The notes: a model not told the origin generated them from the letters alone. Shown: positions 1 through 13,100, counted from the stretch's first letter. The stretch: 64,000 nucleotides of DNA from Panicum virgatum (GCF_016808335.1 NC_053144.1:18522403-18586402); one strand, 5' to 3'. Numbers and translations are program-made.

Positions 1-1602
1 ACGAAGCGGTCTACGAGCTGGTTGCTGAGCCGGTCCAGGAGCCGCAAGCAGGAGAACAGCAGGAGGACGCAGTCGAGCCCACTTCCAAAGAAGTTGCTAA
101 CCCTGCTGACCTGCAAGGCAAGCCCCGGAGCATAACCCTTACTTTCAGTATCAAATGTTTATCTAAGTATTTGTGCATTTACGTTTAGAGGAGTTGTATG
201 CAACCCTAGTATGCATGGTTTTCCATAGGTACCGATGAGTCTCTACTAGTGTGCAGGTCGTTAGTACGGCAATGCTTAAATAGGATTTGGTAGAAGTCGA
301 GTGATTCCTGTCACTCGCGTGTTATAAGTCCTTGTTTAGTGGCAAAGTTACTGAAGGATAAACCAAGGAGGAAAAGAGAAATGGAGACCGGGCGGGAATG
401 AGTTGGAGTATGGATATGGAATAGATGAGAAAGTGAACTTCCGCCTGTGTCGATTGAGGACCATACCGTTGTTGGCCCTGATGACTAAGGATTGAACAGT
501 ACTAACCACATGCCGGGAGTAGGAGGTAGTCGAAACCGGTAAGCTCATTACTTGAGTCACAACGATACTTTGAATCACGACTTGCTACTCTGGGAGTGGG
601 ATGATGGCGGGTAGTCGCCCTCGGGTCCACTGGGTGTTCGCTGCGTGGAGCTCCTCACCCGGGTTTCGGCAGGTGTGATTCAGACGTCGGGGTGATGATA
701 GGAACAGTTGACGTGTGTGGCCCGACGGGGTTGCATGTGTTGTGTGAGTTAGGTCCACCTTGCAAGGTTAAATCGGATCAATTCGTCGTCTCTCTCGGTT
801 AAGAGAACCTTGGTCACTGCGTCACATCGTAGTAAGAAGTGGAATAAGCATTGAAAGGTGAAGATGGAATGTTGTTTCTGTTGTTTTGAAGAATTAATCT
901 GATCTATCATGTGTGCTCTAGATATTTAAGCAAATCTAGTGGTATTCGATATATTAAACTTGAGCTAAAATATTGAAAGCAAGGATTCACTACTAGCGGC
1001 GTTTCAGCAAAACAAACCCCAGAGCCAAAAGCCTGCATGTCTAGGAGTTGGCTAAGTATATACCATAGTCGGGTAAGCCTTGCTGAGTATTAATATACTC
1101 AGGGTTGTTGTTGTAACCCTTCTGAGCTGGTTGTGTTCCCGCTGACTTCGAGGAGGTATGTGCGTCCTGGATTGGACAGCCGCTTCCTCCGGGTTGGACC
1201 GTCGAGTGGGCCCCGTCTTCCTCGTGAAGATCGGGCAGGTTGGCATCACATCGGTGGGCTGGATGTGGCGCTCACCTTGTATCGTCATGGTGGTTATCGT
1301 ATTGTATTTCTAACTTGTTTTTTAGACTTCCGCTGTGTTTTGAACTCTGTCGTTTGTACTTAAAGCTTTTATGTAAAACCTGTGTTGTAAATTAATTTGA
1401 AGATTTCTGTATGCTTGTATCACCTGTGCTCGTCTTCGTACGGGTCTACTAGTGTAATTGTGATCCTGGAGTATAGTAGTTTAATCGGGATTTACCTGAC
1501 AGCCTGTCAGATTACACCGTTTTAAGTGCACAGTAATTTGATTAAGTATTAAGATGATTGTTAGCGCACTTAAGCCGGTTTAATTTGGGCGGTGCTGCTA
1601 CA
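1..1602 (+). repeat. 5' LTR of gypsy-1 (3' portion only)
   Basis: This is the downstream part of a long LTR; the missing upstream part corresponds to about 7441-9479 in the other copy. It ends in a TACA just before the primer site. A TATA-like stretch lies at about 1053-1064. The block 923-1376, which contains it, is absent from the 3' LTR, so the two copies differ by a deletion of about 450 bp. No believable gene lies in it; short ORFs here are chance. Confidence 0.88.
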
Positions 1603-1604
1603 GC

Positions 1605-1617
1605 TGGCATCAGAGCT
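1605..1617 (+). other. Primer binding site of gypsy-1
   Basis: TGGCATCAGAGCT lies two bases after the LTR end and matches the initiator-methionine tRNA 3'-end complement used by many plant elements (TGGTATCAGAGC), with one mismatch. Confidence 0.8.
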
Positions 1618-2908
1618 CTAAATTGCACTGGGGTGATTACTGGCGTGCTTAATTAAGTTAAGTAACTCTTACTTTGCAACGATTTCGGGTTTTTCGAAAA
1701 GTTGACGCTAGATGCGCTAAGGAATAGGATAGATAGATCGTATGCCCGAATTATGTGTTATAAGTTAGGTGGCATCTAAGTATCTATTTTATTCCTGCAC
1801 TTCCAGCTTCTACTTTTTGCTAAACCTTACTTCGGTAACGACGCACCTACGCTAAGGTAAGCGAGGTAAGCATTCTTGGTAGTCCTTTAGAAAAGCCCAT
1901 GTGTTTCATATGTGCGCGGGTCCCGTATGATGAGCATACGAGGAGGTGATAAGGCTCAATTCAAACGAGCCTGTCGCTATCTGCCGCCTAATATGGTGTG
2001 CAGATTTCATACCGTGTGATTGTAATCACGGTCATCTTGTAAGGTAATGTTACAAGATGTAAACCTGTCATGCAGTTGGCCATGACCGTGACCCTTGGGA
2101 CACGTCTACCCTTGGATGTCCCATAAGGCGAGTGTACGGGAAGTGAATATGTTATTATGACGTATGCAGCGCTGCCCATTCAGCGTCGAACGTCTGGGTG
2201 CCATCTCTATAGTGGATGGTAATGTATGTGTGAATATGTGGGAAACTGCATATGCGTTACCCGTGTGGCGTAGGACACATGGGGGCCGTTCGTGAGTGCT
2301 GGCACGAAGGGTCTAGAAGTGGTTATATACTCTGTGTTCTTTTGCAGGAAACTAACTACGTTAAGCGCGCTATGAAATCCTTGATCGTAGGAACGACTAG
2401 TCTATATATTGGGAGAGTACGTAACTGTGCCACCGGTCGTCCTCGTATACCATAATTTGGTACTTGTTTGGGTGAGGAACGCTAGAACGTGCATGCATCT
2501 TGCATCTTGCATACCCGAGTTGGTTGATCGCTGTGTTGCTTACGGTTGCGCTTCATAAAAACTTATTTTGATCGCCATGTTTTTACTGTTGTGTTTCTTG
2601 AAAAATTTATTCTGCGGGTACGTGAAAATTTTGGAACTCCAGTGATGAACTGTGCATTGGATGTCTGCGAATCTAAATTTTGTGCAAGCAATGTTCAGTG
2701 CCGCCTACACTAGAGCTTCTCTAGGCGGAACTTGTGCAACCCCGAGTTACCAATTTGCGGTTCAAGTTGCGCAGATGCGGTTTCAACCGAAGCAAGTCAT
2801 TTTATTTTTTTCCCTTGGTGAACCATATCGCGAGGGAAATGATTCATGCCGTGTGTTCATACTATATATGCACATTCTTTAATTGCATGAATTAGTCCTG
2901 ACAGCGGG
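1618..2908 (+). other. Untranslated leader of gypsy-1
   Basis: About 1.3 kb between the primer site and gag. It has no ORF of plausible coding quality and no RNA gene that I can recognise. Long leaders are usual in this group. Confidence 0.6.
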
Positions 2909-4039
2909 ATGGCTAACCAAGGGGTGGTTATTTTGCAGATGGGTGATAACCACGTTGCCAACCATGATAATGAGAATCACGAAGCATTGCCCCAACCATC
3001 TCCCTCTTTGGCTCAGGCTATTGCGGCTCTTATCGCCGACCACAATGAGCAGACTGAGTTGATGAGGCAACTGGTGCAAGCCAATACCGGTAGAGGTCGA
3101 CAAGAGCCACCACCACCAGCAGAAACTGACTATGTCGGTTTTCTGGCCACCCAGCCGCCTCTGTTCCACAAGGCAGATGATCCTCTTGAGGCAGATGCTT
3201 GGATTCGCACCATTGAGGATAAGTTCAGCATCCTCAATTGCGCAGAAATGGACAAAGCCGCCTTTGCAGCGCAACAGCTGAGAGGACCTGCAAAAATATG
3301 GTGGGTCAATCACAAGGCTCTACTTCCCGCCAATACGCGTCTAATCTGGGATGAGTTTGTGGCAGCTTTTAAAGCCTACCACATTCCTACCAGCTTGATG
3401 AGGAGAAAGATGGCAGAGTTCCTAGCCCTGAAGCAAGGGAACAACACTGTTCTCTAGCATGCTCAAACTTTCAATCAGTTATCCCAGTATGGCGGTTTTC
3501 ATGTGGATACTGATGAGAAGAAACAGGATTGCTTCAGGAGGGGACTTAGCACAAAGCTTCAGGACAAGCTAGCTCTCACTACATGCAACAACTTTACAGA
3601 GCTGGTTAATAAGGCCATCACGCAGGAAGATGCCACGCTGGCGCTCAAGGCTGACAAGAAAAGGAAGGCACCTATAGGGTCCTCCAGCAATGCACCTCAG
3701 AAGTACAAGCTGATTCAGACAGGGACTCAACAGGCTTCAAATCGTCCTCCGCAACAGAGTCGTTGGGTCGCTAGGCCGCCACAGCAACAGTGGGCACCAC
3801 GTCCCTCGACACAACAACAAGGGCAGCAAGCTACACGCCCCAGCACCTACCCCTGTTACAATTGCGGTAACTATGGGCACTTTGCACGTGACTGCCGTAT
3901 CCTGCCTAAGCAGAGCAACTACAAGACCCCCGCACCGGTTCAAAGTCCTATTCAGCAGACTCAGAAGAAGAAGGTTGCACCTATTAAGACTGGACGTGTG
4001 AACTACACCACTCTGGAGGATGTTCCTGAGGGTACTTAA
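2909..4039 (+). pseudogene. gypsy-1 gag (nonsense-interrupted)
   Basis: Retrotransposon capsid/nucleocapsid. The first segment (2909-3457) holds the gag core, with a typical run of tryptophan-containing helices (ADAWIRTIEDKF, KIWWVNHK). The second (3458-4039) ends in a basic, Gln/Pro-rich tail and a CCHC zinc knuckle (CYNCGNYGHFARDC, near 3855-3900). A TAG at 3455-3457 splits the frame, and a TAA at 4037-4039 separates gag from pol; both segments and pol share one frame. In relatives gag-pol is one continuous ORF, so both stops look like mutations, each one C-to-T change from a Gln codon. The ATG at 2909 or the in-frame one at 2939 could be the start. Confidence 0.85.
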
Positions 4040-7000
4040 GTGATGGCGGGTATGTTTTCCATCCATCACCGCCCCGCTATTGTGTTATTTGACTCTGGAG
4101 CATCTCATACATTCATCAGTCAAGCATGTGTAGCACAGCTTAATTTGCAAGTAACCCACATGATAAGACCTTATATCATTCATGCACCGGGCGCACACTT
4201 AAGTACCAGCCAATTAGTTCGAGGTGTGCCCCTTGACTTGAGCGGGACGATTTTTCAGACCACACCCATTGTCCTTCCAAGCCAGGGGATCGATGTCATA
4301 CTTGGAATGAATTGGATGAAGGAACATGGTGCTATCATCAATACCTCCTCTCGTATCATTCAGTTAAACTCTCCCACATATGGTTCTATGGATATTCATC
4401 TTTCCCAGCACGAGATTCCAACAGGAGCGATATTCCATCTTGAGGCAAAACCTTTAGAAGAAATTTCTGTGGTTTGTGAATACCCCGATGTGTTTCCAGA
4501 GGACTTGCAAGGCATGCCTCCCGATTGGGATATTGAGTTTGTCATTGAGTTACAGCCTGGCACAACACCCATATCTCGAAGGCCATATAGAATGACTCCG
4601 AGTGAGTTAGCTGAATTAAAAGTTCAGTTACAAGAGTTGCTGGATAAAGGCTTTATTCGACCGAGCACCTCACCTTGGGGATGCCCGGCTTTGTTTGTAA
4701 AGAAGAAAGATCATGAACTGAGGCTATGTGTGGATTACAGGCCCCTGAATGCAGTTACCATCAAAAACAAATATCCACTTCCTCGTATTGATATTCTTTT
4801 TGATCAACTAGCCGGAGCTAAGGTATTCTCAAAAATAGATCTACGATCTGGTTATCATCAAATCAAAATCAGACCGGCGGATATACCAAAAACAGCTTTC
4901 TCTACTCGTTATGGTCTTTACGAGTATTTGGTGATGTCCTTCGGATTAACCAATGCTCCAGCTTACTTCATGTACCTTATGAATTCAGTGTTCATGCCGG
5001 AGTTAGATAATTTCGTCGTGGTCTTCATTGATGATATCTTGATCTACTCCAAGACTGAGGAAGAACATGCTCGTCATCTTCACATAGTTCTTCAACGTCT
5101 TAGAGAGCACCAGCTTTATGCCAAATTCAGCAAATGTGACTTCTGGCTGAAAGAAGTTCCATTCCTCGGTCATGTCATATCTGCTGAGGGCATCTCTGTG
5201 GATCCCAGTAAAGTACATGATGTACTTGATTGGGAAGCCCCAACTTCAGTTCCTGAAATCCGCAGTTTCTTGGGTTTAGCTGGGTATTATCGTCGTTTCA
5301 TCCCAGAATTCTCCAAAATTGCGAAGCCGATGACTGAACTTCTGAAAAAGGGTGTCAAGTTCTATTGGAGTAATCAATGTGAGGAAGCTTTCCAGAAATT
5401 GAAAACACTTCTCACTTCCGCTCCAATCTTGGCCCAACCCGACACTACAAAGCCATTCGATGTCTACTGTGATGCCTCAGGCACAGGACTTGGCTGTGTT
5501 CTGATGCAAGAAAACCGAGTGATTGCTTATGCTTCATGATCACTCAAGCATCATGAAGAGAACTACCCCACCCATGATCTTGAATTAGCAGCTGTGGTTC
5601 ATACTCTGAAGATCTGACGACACTACCTTATAGGTACATTGTGCAACATCTATACTGACCACAAGAGTCTCAAATATCTTTTCAGTCAAGATGATTTGAA
5701 CATGCGTCAAAGAAGATGGCTTGAGCTGATTAAAGATTATGAGCTCGAAGTGCATTATCATCCTGGCAAGGCAAATGTAGTTGCCGATGCGCTAAGTCGC
5801 AAAGCTCACTGTCATTGCATTTCAGCTATACCATTAAGCGAGTCTCTTTGCTATGAAATGGAAAAGCTGAACTTAAGTATCGTACCACATGGCACATTGG
5901 CCCATTTAGAACTCACTCCTACTCTTCGTGATCTCATCATTGCGGCACAAAAGAAAGGTAAAGGGGTGAAGGAAATTCAGAGAAGGATATCAGAAGGAGA
6001 CCCTAAAGTGAATTGTTTCCACCAAGATAGTGAGAATGTGTTATGGTTCAAAACCCGACTAGTGGTGCCAAAGGATTTTGAGCTCAGAAAACAAATCCTT
6101 GATGAGGCTCATACTTCTCGACTATCAATCCATCCGGGTAGCAACAAGATGTACCAAGACCTGAAACAAAGATTTTGGTGGACTCGGATGAAAAGGGAAA
6201 TAGCCAACTTTGTGTCAGAGTGTGATATCTGTCGAAGGGTTAAAGCCAGTCATCTCAGGCCAGCTGGAACTATCCAACCTTTGAATATTCCTGAATGGAA
6301 ATGGGAGGATATCAGCATGGATTTCATTGTCGGATTACCTCGAACTCAAAAGGGTTACGATTCTATTTGGGTTGTGGTCGACAGGCTAACCAAGTCAGTA
6401 CATTTTATTCCAGTTAACATTCATTATTCGACAAAGAAATATGCTGAGTTATACGTTGAGTGTATCTTATGCCTGCATGGTATACCCAAGACTATCATCT
6501 CTGATCGTGGAAGCCAATTCACTGCTCGCTTTTGGGAGCAACTACATGCTAGCTTGGGAACACATCTTATTCGCAGTTCTGCATATCATCCTCAAACAGA
6601 CGGCCAAACGGAAAGGATTAACAAAATTCTAGAGGATATGCTCTGTGCTTGTGTCTTAGCTTACCCGCAGAAATGGGATGAATGCTTGCCGTTAGCTGAA
6701 TTCTCTTATAACAATAGCCATCAAGAAAGCATCAAAATGGCACCATTCGAAGCACTGTATGGTCGTCGATGCCGTACACCTCTCAATTGGTCTGAAACCG
6801 GAGAAAGAACCATCTTTGGGCCCGACATGGTTCAAGAGGCCGAAGAACAAGTCCGTCTTATCCAAGCAAACTTAAAGATCGCACAGTCTCGGCAGAAGAG
6901 CTATGCTGATAAAAGGAGTAGTCCACTCGTGTTTGAAGTCGGTGATCACGTCTATCTGAAGGTCTCACCTTGGAAAGGCGTGCAAAGGTTTGGAATAAAA

Positions 7001-7435
7001 GGAAAGCTAGCTCCCCGCTACCTTGGTCCATATCCAATTGTGGAAAGATGCGGTCCCGTGGCTTACCAATTGAATCTTCCAGCGAATCTTTCTGCAGTTC
7101 ATAACATTTTCCATGTGTCGCAACTCAAAAAGTGTCTTAGAGTTCCGACAGAAGTTGTCGGAAGTGACTCGATTCAATTAGAGTCTGATCTCACTTATCC
7201 TGAGCATCCTATCAAGATTATTGATCGCAAGGATCGAGTTACTCGTCGCACAACCAATAGATTCTACAAAGTTCAATGGAGCAATCACTCTGAAGAAGAA
7301 GCTACTTGGGAGAAAGAGGAATTTCTGAAATCCAAGTATCTGGACTTTTTAAACGCTCATTCAGGTACTTCACTTTTGAACCTTCTCGCCTTATACTTTC
7401 TCTCGTGCCTGAATCTCGGGATAAGATTCTTTTAA
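4040..7435 (+). pseudogene. gypsy-1 pol: protease, RT, RNase H, integrase, chromodomain
   Basis: Reads in one frame with two further stops (TGA 5537-5539 and 5615-5617, both inside RNase H). In order: aspartic protease (DSGASHTFI at about 4091), reverse transcriptase (LCVDYRPLN at about 4729, catalytic FIDD at about 5026), RNase H (CDASGTGLG at about 5470, then TDHKSLKYL after the stops), and integrase with an HHCC zinc finger (about 6109-6240). The integrase core follows with its D, D and E near 6318, 6502 and 6611. A chromodomain sits at about 7195-7350 ([17 protein letters not shown]). The chromodomain is what directs such elements to heterochromatin. The stops fit CGA-to-TGA and TGG-to-TGA changes. 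Apart from the stops the frame is kept, so the element is not ancient. Confidence 0.9.
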
Positions 7436-7441
7436 GGGGGG
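7434..7441 (+). other. Polypurine tract of gypsy-1
   Basis: AAGGGGGG directly follows the pol stop and abuts the 3' LTR start. It is the expected site of plus-strand DNA priming. Confidence 0.75.
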
Positions 7442-10400
7442 TAACACCCCGGTGTTAATTTTACGCTAATCTCGGGTTTAATTGGTAATCGTGGCTTAAC
7501 CGCGTCATTAGCGTTAATCGTGTTCGCATAGTAAACATTGTTTTAGCTATGTTTGACCCTGTTTTTCTCGATGATCCGAATCTCAAATCAACTTTCGCCC
7601 AAAATGAAAGTTGTAGATCTTCTCTTCCTCTACAACTTCTATTTTGGCCAAATTTCAAGTTCCTATATCAAATTTTGAGTTCCAACAGGTCAAAGTCAAG
7701 TCAATTTGGGTCAAAATCGTGCACTGTTCTTCCCTGTGCCTCCACTGTTCTCGCCCATACCGCGACCGGCGACCGTCGACGCCGGCGAGCTCCTACACGC
7801 GTCGCTCATCCCGGCAATCCTCGTTCTCCGAGCGCCGCCTTATCCTCGCGCAGGCACGGGAACCTTCTCCTCCCTTCCATCCCATCTCCTTCCTCACGCT
7901 CGCGTTGCGCAGAGCTTGAGCTGGACGCCGCCGCTCGTCGCGCCGGCCAAACCTCGCAGCCCCGCTTCGATCCTTCGCACTCTGAGCCGCGCAACCTCAC
8001 CCCGCACCCACTCCGCACCTCCCCGAGCTCGACCATGCCCTACGCCGGCCAAAATCGAGCTGCCACCGCCGCCCGCCATTGCCGTTCTTCCCCAAGCTCC
8101 ACCCTCTCCATCGAGCTCCCTCCTCCGCTCAAATCTAGCCCTCGGTGAGCTCCCCCGCGACCTCCTCTCCCTCCCCGACCTCTTCCCCGCTCGGTTCCGG
8201 CGCTACCGCCGCCGCAGCGCCGCCGCGCCGCCACCGACGTGCGCACGCCCCCGGGCCTCCCTGCGCGGGGCCGCGCGCCACCGTCGCGTGCCCCGAGGCC
8301 ACCCGGCCGTGCTGATGCTCGCGCTGCCCCCTCCCGCAGCCGCCTTGCTCCGTCGCAGCCGGAACGGCCGGCCACCACTGCCGCCGCCGCAAGCCGCCGC
8401 CACCCATGGTCTGGCGCGCCACCGCCGCCTCGCTCCACCCCGTGCCGCCCCTGCCCGGGCTGCGGGTGCGTGGGCCCCTGCGTGCGAGCCCCGCCCGCGC
8501 TGCCCCGCCGGCCGGCCGGCCCACGGCCGCCGCGCGCGTGCCAGGGCACCGCCGGCGTGCGCGGCCGGGGCAGGCAGGCAAAACAGGGGAGGCAGCTGGG
8601 CCGGCGCCCACTTACATGTGGGGCCGAGCTGTCAGCCCCTTTTGTTTTATTTTTGTTTTACCAATTCCAGTTATTTTATTTCAGCTGCAAATTCATAATT
8701 GCATAACAATTTAAAAAAAATTAGAAAAATGCAAAATAAAATTTGTTAGGTTTCTAAAATTGAGATCTTCAGAAGAAAAATACTTGGGCATAGGAATTGT
8801 CACTTTTGCCCCTGCTAAAAATTTGAGTTGTGTTTAAGCTAGTTTAATTATTATCGGTTGTTCTGTTGCTCTAAAAATTGTGAAATTTATTCAGTAAATT
8901 ACTCTTTGTATGTGTAGTCCGCTGAAAAATTTTCAGGTGCATGGCTTATGTGCATGTGTGTGGATCTGTTCTTGTTTAATTTCTTTTCTAGAGTTAAAAT
9001 AAATACTTTCGATCGTCTATAAATGTTGGAAAATTTATGTGGCATGCTTTATCAAAATCTTCTTATTTTGGATAAATTCGTGTTGCTAGATCATATATGG
9101 AAGTCAAATCCTTGTTTTTAATTTGCTCCTAGCTACACTTTTCTTTTATAATTGTGGTTATTTGATTATTATTTAATGCATGTGTAACCTCAGCAAAGCA
9201 GGCTTCTGTTTTAATGCATGCTACTCTAAGTAAGTTTAGTAGTTGTGGTTTTGAAAGAAACACTTCAGGCTAAAATATTTTGAAGTCTTGAGACCAATCG
9301 TCAGCACCCACACCCTTTCGGTTTTAGCCTTGTTGTTGTGATTATTCAATTAATGTTGGTCGGTCTTGATTGTGGCTCATTTTGCATTGTATCACATTGC
9401 ATCGCATCTTGAGCACTCATGCGTCGCACTGTGTCCTAACTCCTGCATGGCATCTTTTCATACGTGTAGACGTCACGAACGAAGCGGTCTACGAGCTGGT
9501 TGCTGAGCCGGTCCAGGAGCCGCAAGTAGGAGAACAGCAGGAGGACGCAGTCGAGCCCACTTCCGAAGAAGTTGCTAACCCCGCTGACCTGCAAGGCAAG
9601 CCCGGAGCATAACCCTTACTTTCAGTATCAAATGTTTATCTAAGTATTTGTGCATTTACGTTTATAGGAGTTGTATGCAACCCTAGTATGCATGTTTTTC
9701 CATAGGTACCGATGAGTCTCTACTAGTGTGCAGGTCGTTAGTACGGCAATGCTTAAATAGGATTCGGTAGAAGTCGAGTGATTCCTGTCACTCGCGTGTT
9801 ATAAGTCCTTGTTTAGTGGCAAAGTTACTGAAGGATAAACCAAGGAGGAAAAGAGAAATGGAGACCGGGCGGGAATGAGTTGGAGTATGGATATGTAATA
9901 GATGAGAAAGTGAACTTCCGCATGTGTCGATTGAGGACCGTACTGTTGTTGGCCCTGATGACTAAGGATTGAACAGTACTAACCACATGCCGGGAGTAGG
10001 AGGTAGTCGAAACCGGTAAGCTCATTACTTGAGTCACAACGATACTTTGAATCACGACTTGCTACTCTGGGAGTGGGATGATGGCGGGTGTTGTAGTCGC
10101 CCTCGGGTCCACTGGGTGTTCGCTGCGTGGGGCTCCTCACCTGGGATTCGGCAGGTGTGATTCAGACGTCGGGGTGATGATAGGAACAGTTGACGTGTGT
10201 GGCCCGACGGGGTTGCATGTGTCGTGTGATTTATGTCCACGTTGCAAGGTTAAATCGGATCGATTCGCCGTCTCTCTCGGTTAAGAGAACCTTGGTCACT
10301 GCGTCACATCGTAGTAAGAAGTGGAATAAGCATTGAAAGGTGAAGATGGAATGTTTTTTCTGTTGTTTTGAAGAATTAATCTGATCTATCATGTGTGCTC

Positions 10401-10606
10401 TAGATTAACCTGTGTTGTAAATTAATTTGAAGATTTCTGTATGCTCGTATCACCTGTGCTTGTCTTCATATGGGTCTACTAGTGCAATTGTGATCCTGGA
10501 GTACAATAGTTTAATCGGAATTTACCCGACAGCCTGTCAGATTACACCGTTTTAAGTGCACAGTAACTTGATTAAGTATTAAGATGATGGTTAGCGCACT
10601 TAAACC
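7441..10606 (+). repeat. 3' LTR of gypsy-1, internally deleted and 3'-truncated
   Basis: Begins at about GTAACACCCC; the usual TG start is not clean. The U3 side contains a strongly GC-rich block (about 7740-8640) with long chance ORFs on both strands, then AT-rich sequence, then the part shared with the 5' LTR from 9480. Relative to the 5' LTR it lacks about 450 bp (junction near 10406), including the TATA-like stretch. It also lacks the last ~25 bp, because it stops at about 10606 against MULE-1 coding DNA. Confidence 0.85.
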
Positions 10607-10609
10607 AGG

Positions 10610-12634
10610 AGACTCGAATGATGGAAGAATGTGGGGACTCATCAGACGATGAGGACTACCCGTTGCTAGGTGAATGGCGAGACAAGGGTTTTGGAAATCC
10701 AGTGATACTGAATATTAGGAGTAATGAGTACGAATCTAGAGAGAATGAGGTTGTGCATGGGGGCAAAGTATCCTAGCATTGAAGCTGTGAAGGATGCTGT
10801 GAAGCTTTGGGCTATATTGTTGAGGAAGGAATTCAGAGTTGTGAAGTCTAACAGCAAAGAATATGAAGTGAAGTGTGTCAATGGTGATTGTACATGGCGA
10901 GTACATGCCTACAAGGGCAAGTACAAGACACACTGGGAGTGTTCAATTATTACACCATATACATGTAGATTAACTGCTGTTGCGCAAAATCACCGTAACA
11001 TCACATCCACTTTTGTGGCCAAGAAGATGTATGAGGTGATTCTCGACAAAATTGATTATGAGCAAAAATTGATAATTAGGGACATAGACTATCGTTTTCA
11101 ATACAAAATCAGCTATGCAAAGGCTTGGCGGGCAAAACAAAAAGTGTTTGAGATGAGGTTCGGCACATATGAGGTATCATAAGATAACCTGCCTCACATG
11201 CTGTCAGCAATTGTGCAGAGGAATCCTGGAAGCTCGACAGATACCTACATTGTACCGAATTTGTATGGGGGACCTGGATTTCTGCTCCGTGCTTTCTTCT
11301 GCTTTGGTGCATGTGTGAGGGCATATATGTATTGTCTTCCTGTTCTGTGTATCGACGGCACATTCTTGATAGGGAGATATAAGGGGACAATACTAACAGC
11401 GATTGGAGTTGATTGCAACAAGCAGGTGGTTCCCATCGCCTTTGCTTTTGTTGAGAATGAAAACACAGAGAGCTGGTACTGGTTCCTTAAACGTGTGAAG
11501 ATTCACGTTGTTGCTGCAAGGCCTGATGTTTGCCTCATCAGTGACAGGCATGCAGGTCTTCTAGCAGCAATAAGGCAACTACATGAAGGAAGTCGAGTAC
11601 AACCTCCTTTATGGCCAGATGTTGTGAGTAGGTGGTGCATAAGGCATATGGGTGCAAACTTTTAGGAGCGCTTCAAGAATAACGAACTTATGAATTTGTT
11701 CAAGAGGTTGTGCACTCAGAATCACCAGCGGAAGTTCGATGTTTTGTGGCAGGTGCTAGATAACATGTGCGCCGAGCTGCTAAAGGAACAGGCCTCAACC
11801 TCCAGCCGTAGACATTCAGGTGGCGGACCTTGCACACAGTGGATCAAGGATGCACCTAAGGAGAAGTGGTCAATTCTATACGACACTTGTGGGCGTCGAT
11901 ATGGGATCGAGACAACCAACCACGCAGAGTGTTACAATATGGTAATGCGTTATGTTCGTGGATTTCGTCTTATTGGCATAGTTGAGTTCATCATGTACGG
12001 ATACACAAGGTACTTCAGAGAGCGGAACCAGGCAGCTGCTGTCTTATTTAATGATCCATGAGTGATTTTTTATAATATGGTCACTAAATACATGAAAGAA
12101 AAGATTGAAAAGGCTCAATATCATAGAGTGGTCTCCATGGGCACAAAGAATCAAAGGTTTGAGGTTTTATGTAAGGACAGGACAGGTCAGGGTGTCCGTA
12201 GGCAAAGGGTGGTTCAGGATTGCTTGATAATGCCGGAAGACAATGTGTTTTGCAGATGCAAGAAGTCACAACTTCTTCACTTACCATGCTCCCATGTCAT
12301 TACGGCATGTTCAGAATCTGGGTTGGAACCTGGGGTTTTTGTTTCTGAATATTACAAAAAAGAAACTGTTGTGCACAGTTGGGGCCATGAGATATATGGC
12401 ATAGGCAATCTGGGATCATTCACTACACCAAATATCCCTCCAATGTACATTCTCAATCCATATGCTAGGAGAGGGGTAGGTCGACGGCAGATACTTCGTA
12501 TCCGTAACGGAATGAATGAGTCTGAGGCAGGAAAGAAGAAAAAACGATGCAACCTGTGTGGAGCAGACGAGGTTGGACCTTCTGGGAATCCCACCGATGG
12601 ATTGCCTCAGGATTTTGGAGCCCGTCGCGTTTAG
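10610..12634 (+). pseudogene. MULE-1 mudrA-type transposase, truncated and broken
   Basis: DDE transposase of the MuDR/MULE superfamily. Readable blocks: the acidic linker (10610-10760), the MuDR DNA-binding region with Cys pairs (about 10770-11180), and the MULE catalytic domain (CIDGTFL with the first Asp near 11350, ISDRHAG with the second near 11537, and a later Glu in the TTNHAECYN region near 11910-11935). A SWIM zinc finger follows (CRCKKSQLLHLPCSH, about 12250-12297). Damage seen against MULE-2: one extra G near 10760, stops at 11180-11182, 11663-11665 and 12059-12061, and an in-frame loss that removes most of the C-terminal CCHC knuckle (about 12566). Confidence 0.85.
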
Positions 12635-13100
12635 ATTTCGTTATGTATGGATATGTATTTGAACCAGATGTACGCATATGTATTCCCATTTGTATGTGAC
12701 AATTACATTTCATTATGTATGGATATGTATTTGAACCAGATCGTAGCATGTAACAATACGAAAGTATTTGTGTAGAAAGATTTCTTGGTTGCAGTTCTAA
12801 ATGTGTAGGTTGCTTGAATTAGATTGCTCACTGAATGTAGTATACTGAAAATAGAAGGGTAAGGTAGGTTACGAACCATAAATTCCCGGCTTGCAATACA
12901 ATTTTGTAAACAATGCTACGATTACAAAGCAGAGGCCTAAGGTGTTCGTACTACTACAGTAAATAACGCTGAGACCTTTGTTGTAAACTAGGTATTTTAA
13001 CAATGAAAAATAGTGGCATGTGCAACACGGTAATCTAGTGTTGTGACTAAATCTGATATGCCTTACGAAATATAAAATGCGGGGATTACATGATGGTGCT
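12635..13100. other. Intergenic spacer between the convergent MULE-1 genes
   Basis: About 470 bp of AT-rich DNA between the 3' ends of the two genes. It includes a direct repeat of a GTATGGATATGTATTTG-containing segment (about 12645-12750). The matching spacer of MULE-2 is 15753-16407. Confidence 0.6.

Larger units (their letters stand above)
1..10606 (+). mobile_element. gypsy-1: degenerate chromovirus-type Ty3/gypsy LTR retrotransposon
   Basis: The layout is LTR (partial) - primer site - leader - gag - protease - RT - RNase H - integrase - chromodomain - polypurine tract - LTR. The two LTR copies are recognised because the sequence at 1 onward recurs at 9480 onward with few differences. 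The order RT/RNase H before integrase makes it Ty3/gypsy, and the C-terminal chromodomain with the initiator-Met-type primer site points to the Tekay/Del group of chromoviruses. The left end lies outside the window, about 2 kb upstream judging by the 3' LTR. The right end is cut at about 10606, where MULE-1 coding sequence starts. It can no longer be autonomous, because gag-pol holds four in-frame stops. Confidence 0.9.

Noticed and set aside
7706..8698. 330-codon ORF in the GC-rich part of the gypsy-1 LTR
   Set aside because: Lies inside an LTR, overlaps equally long ORFs in other frames and strands, and encodes a Pro/Ala/Arg-rich product without domains.
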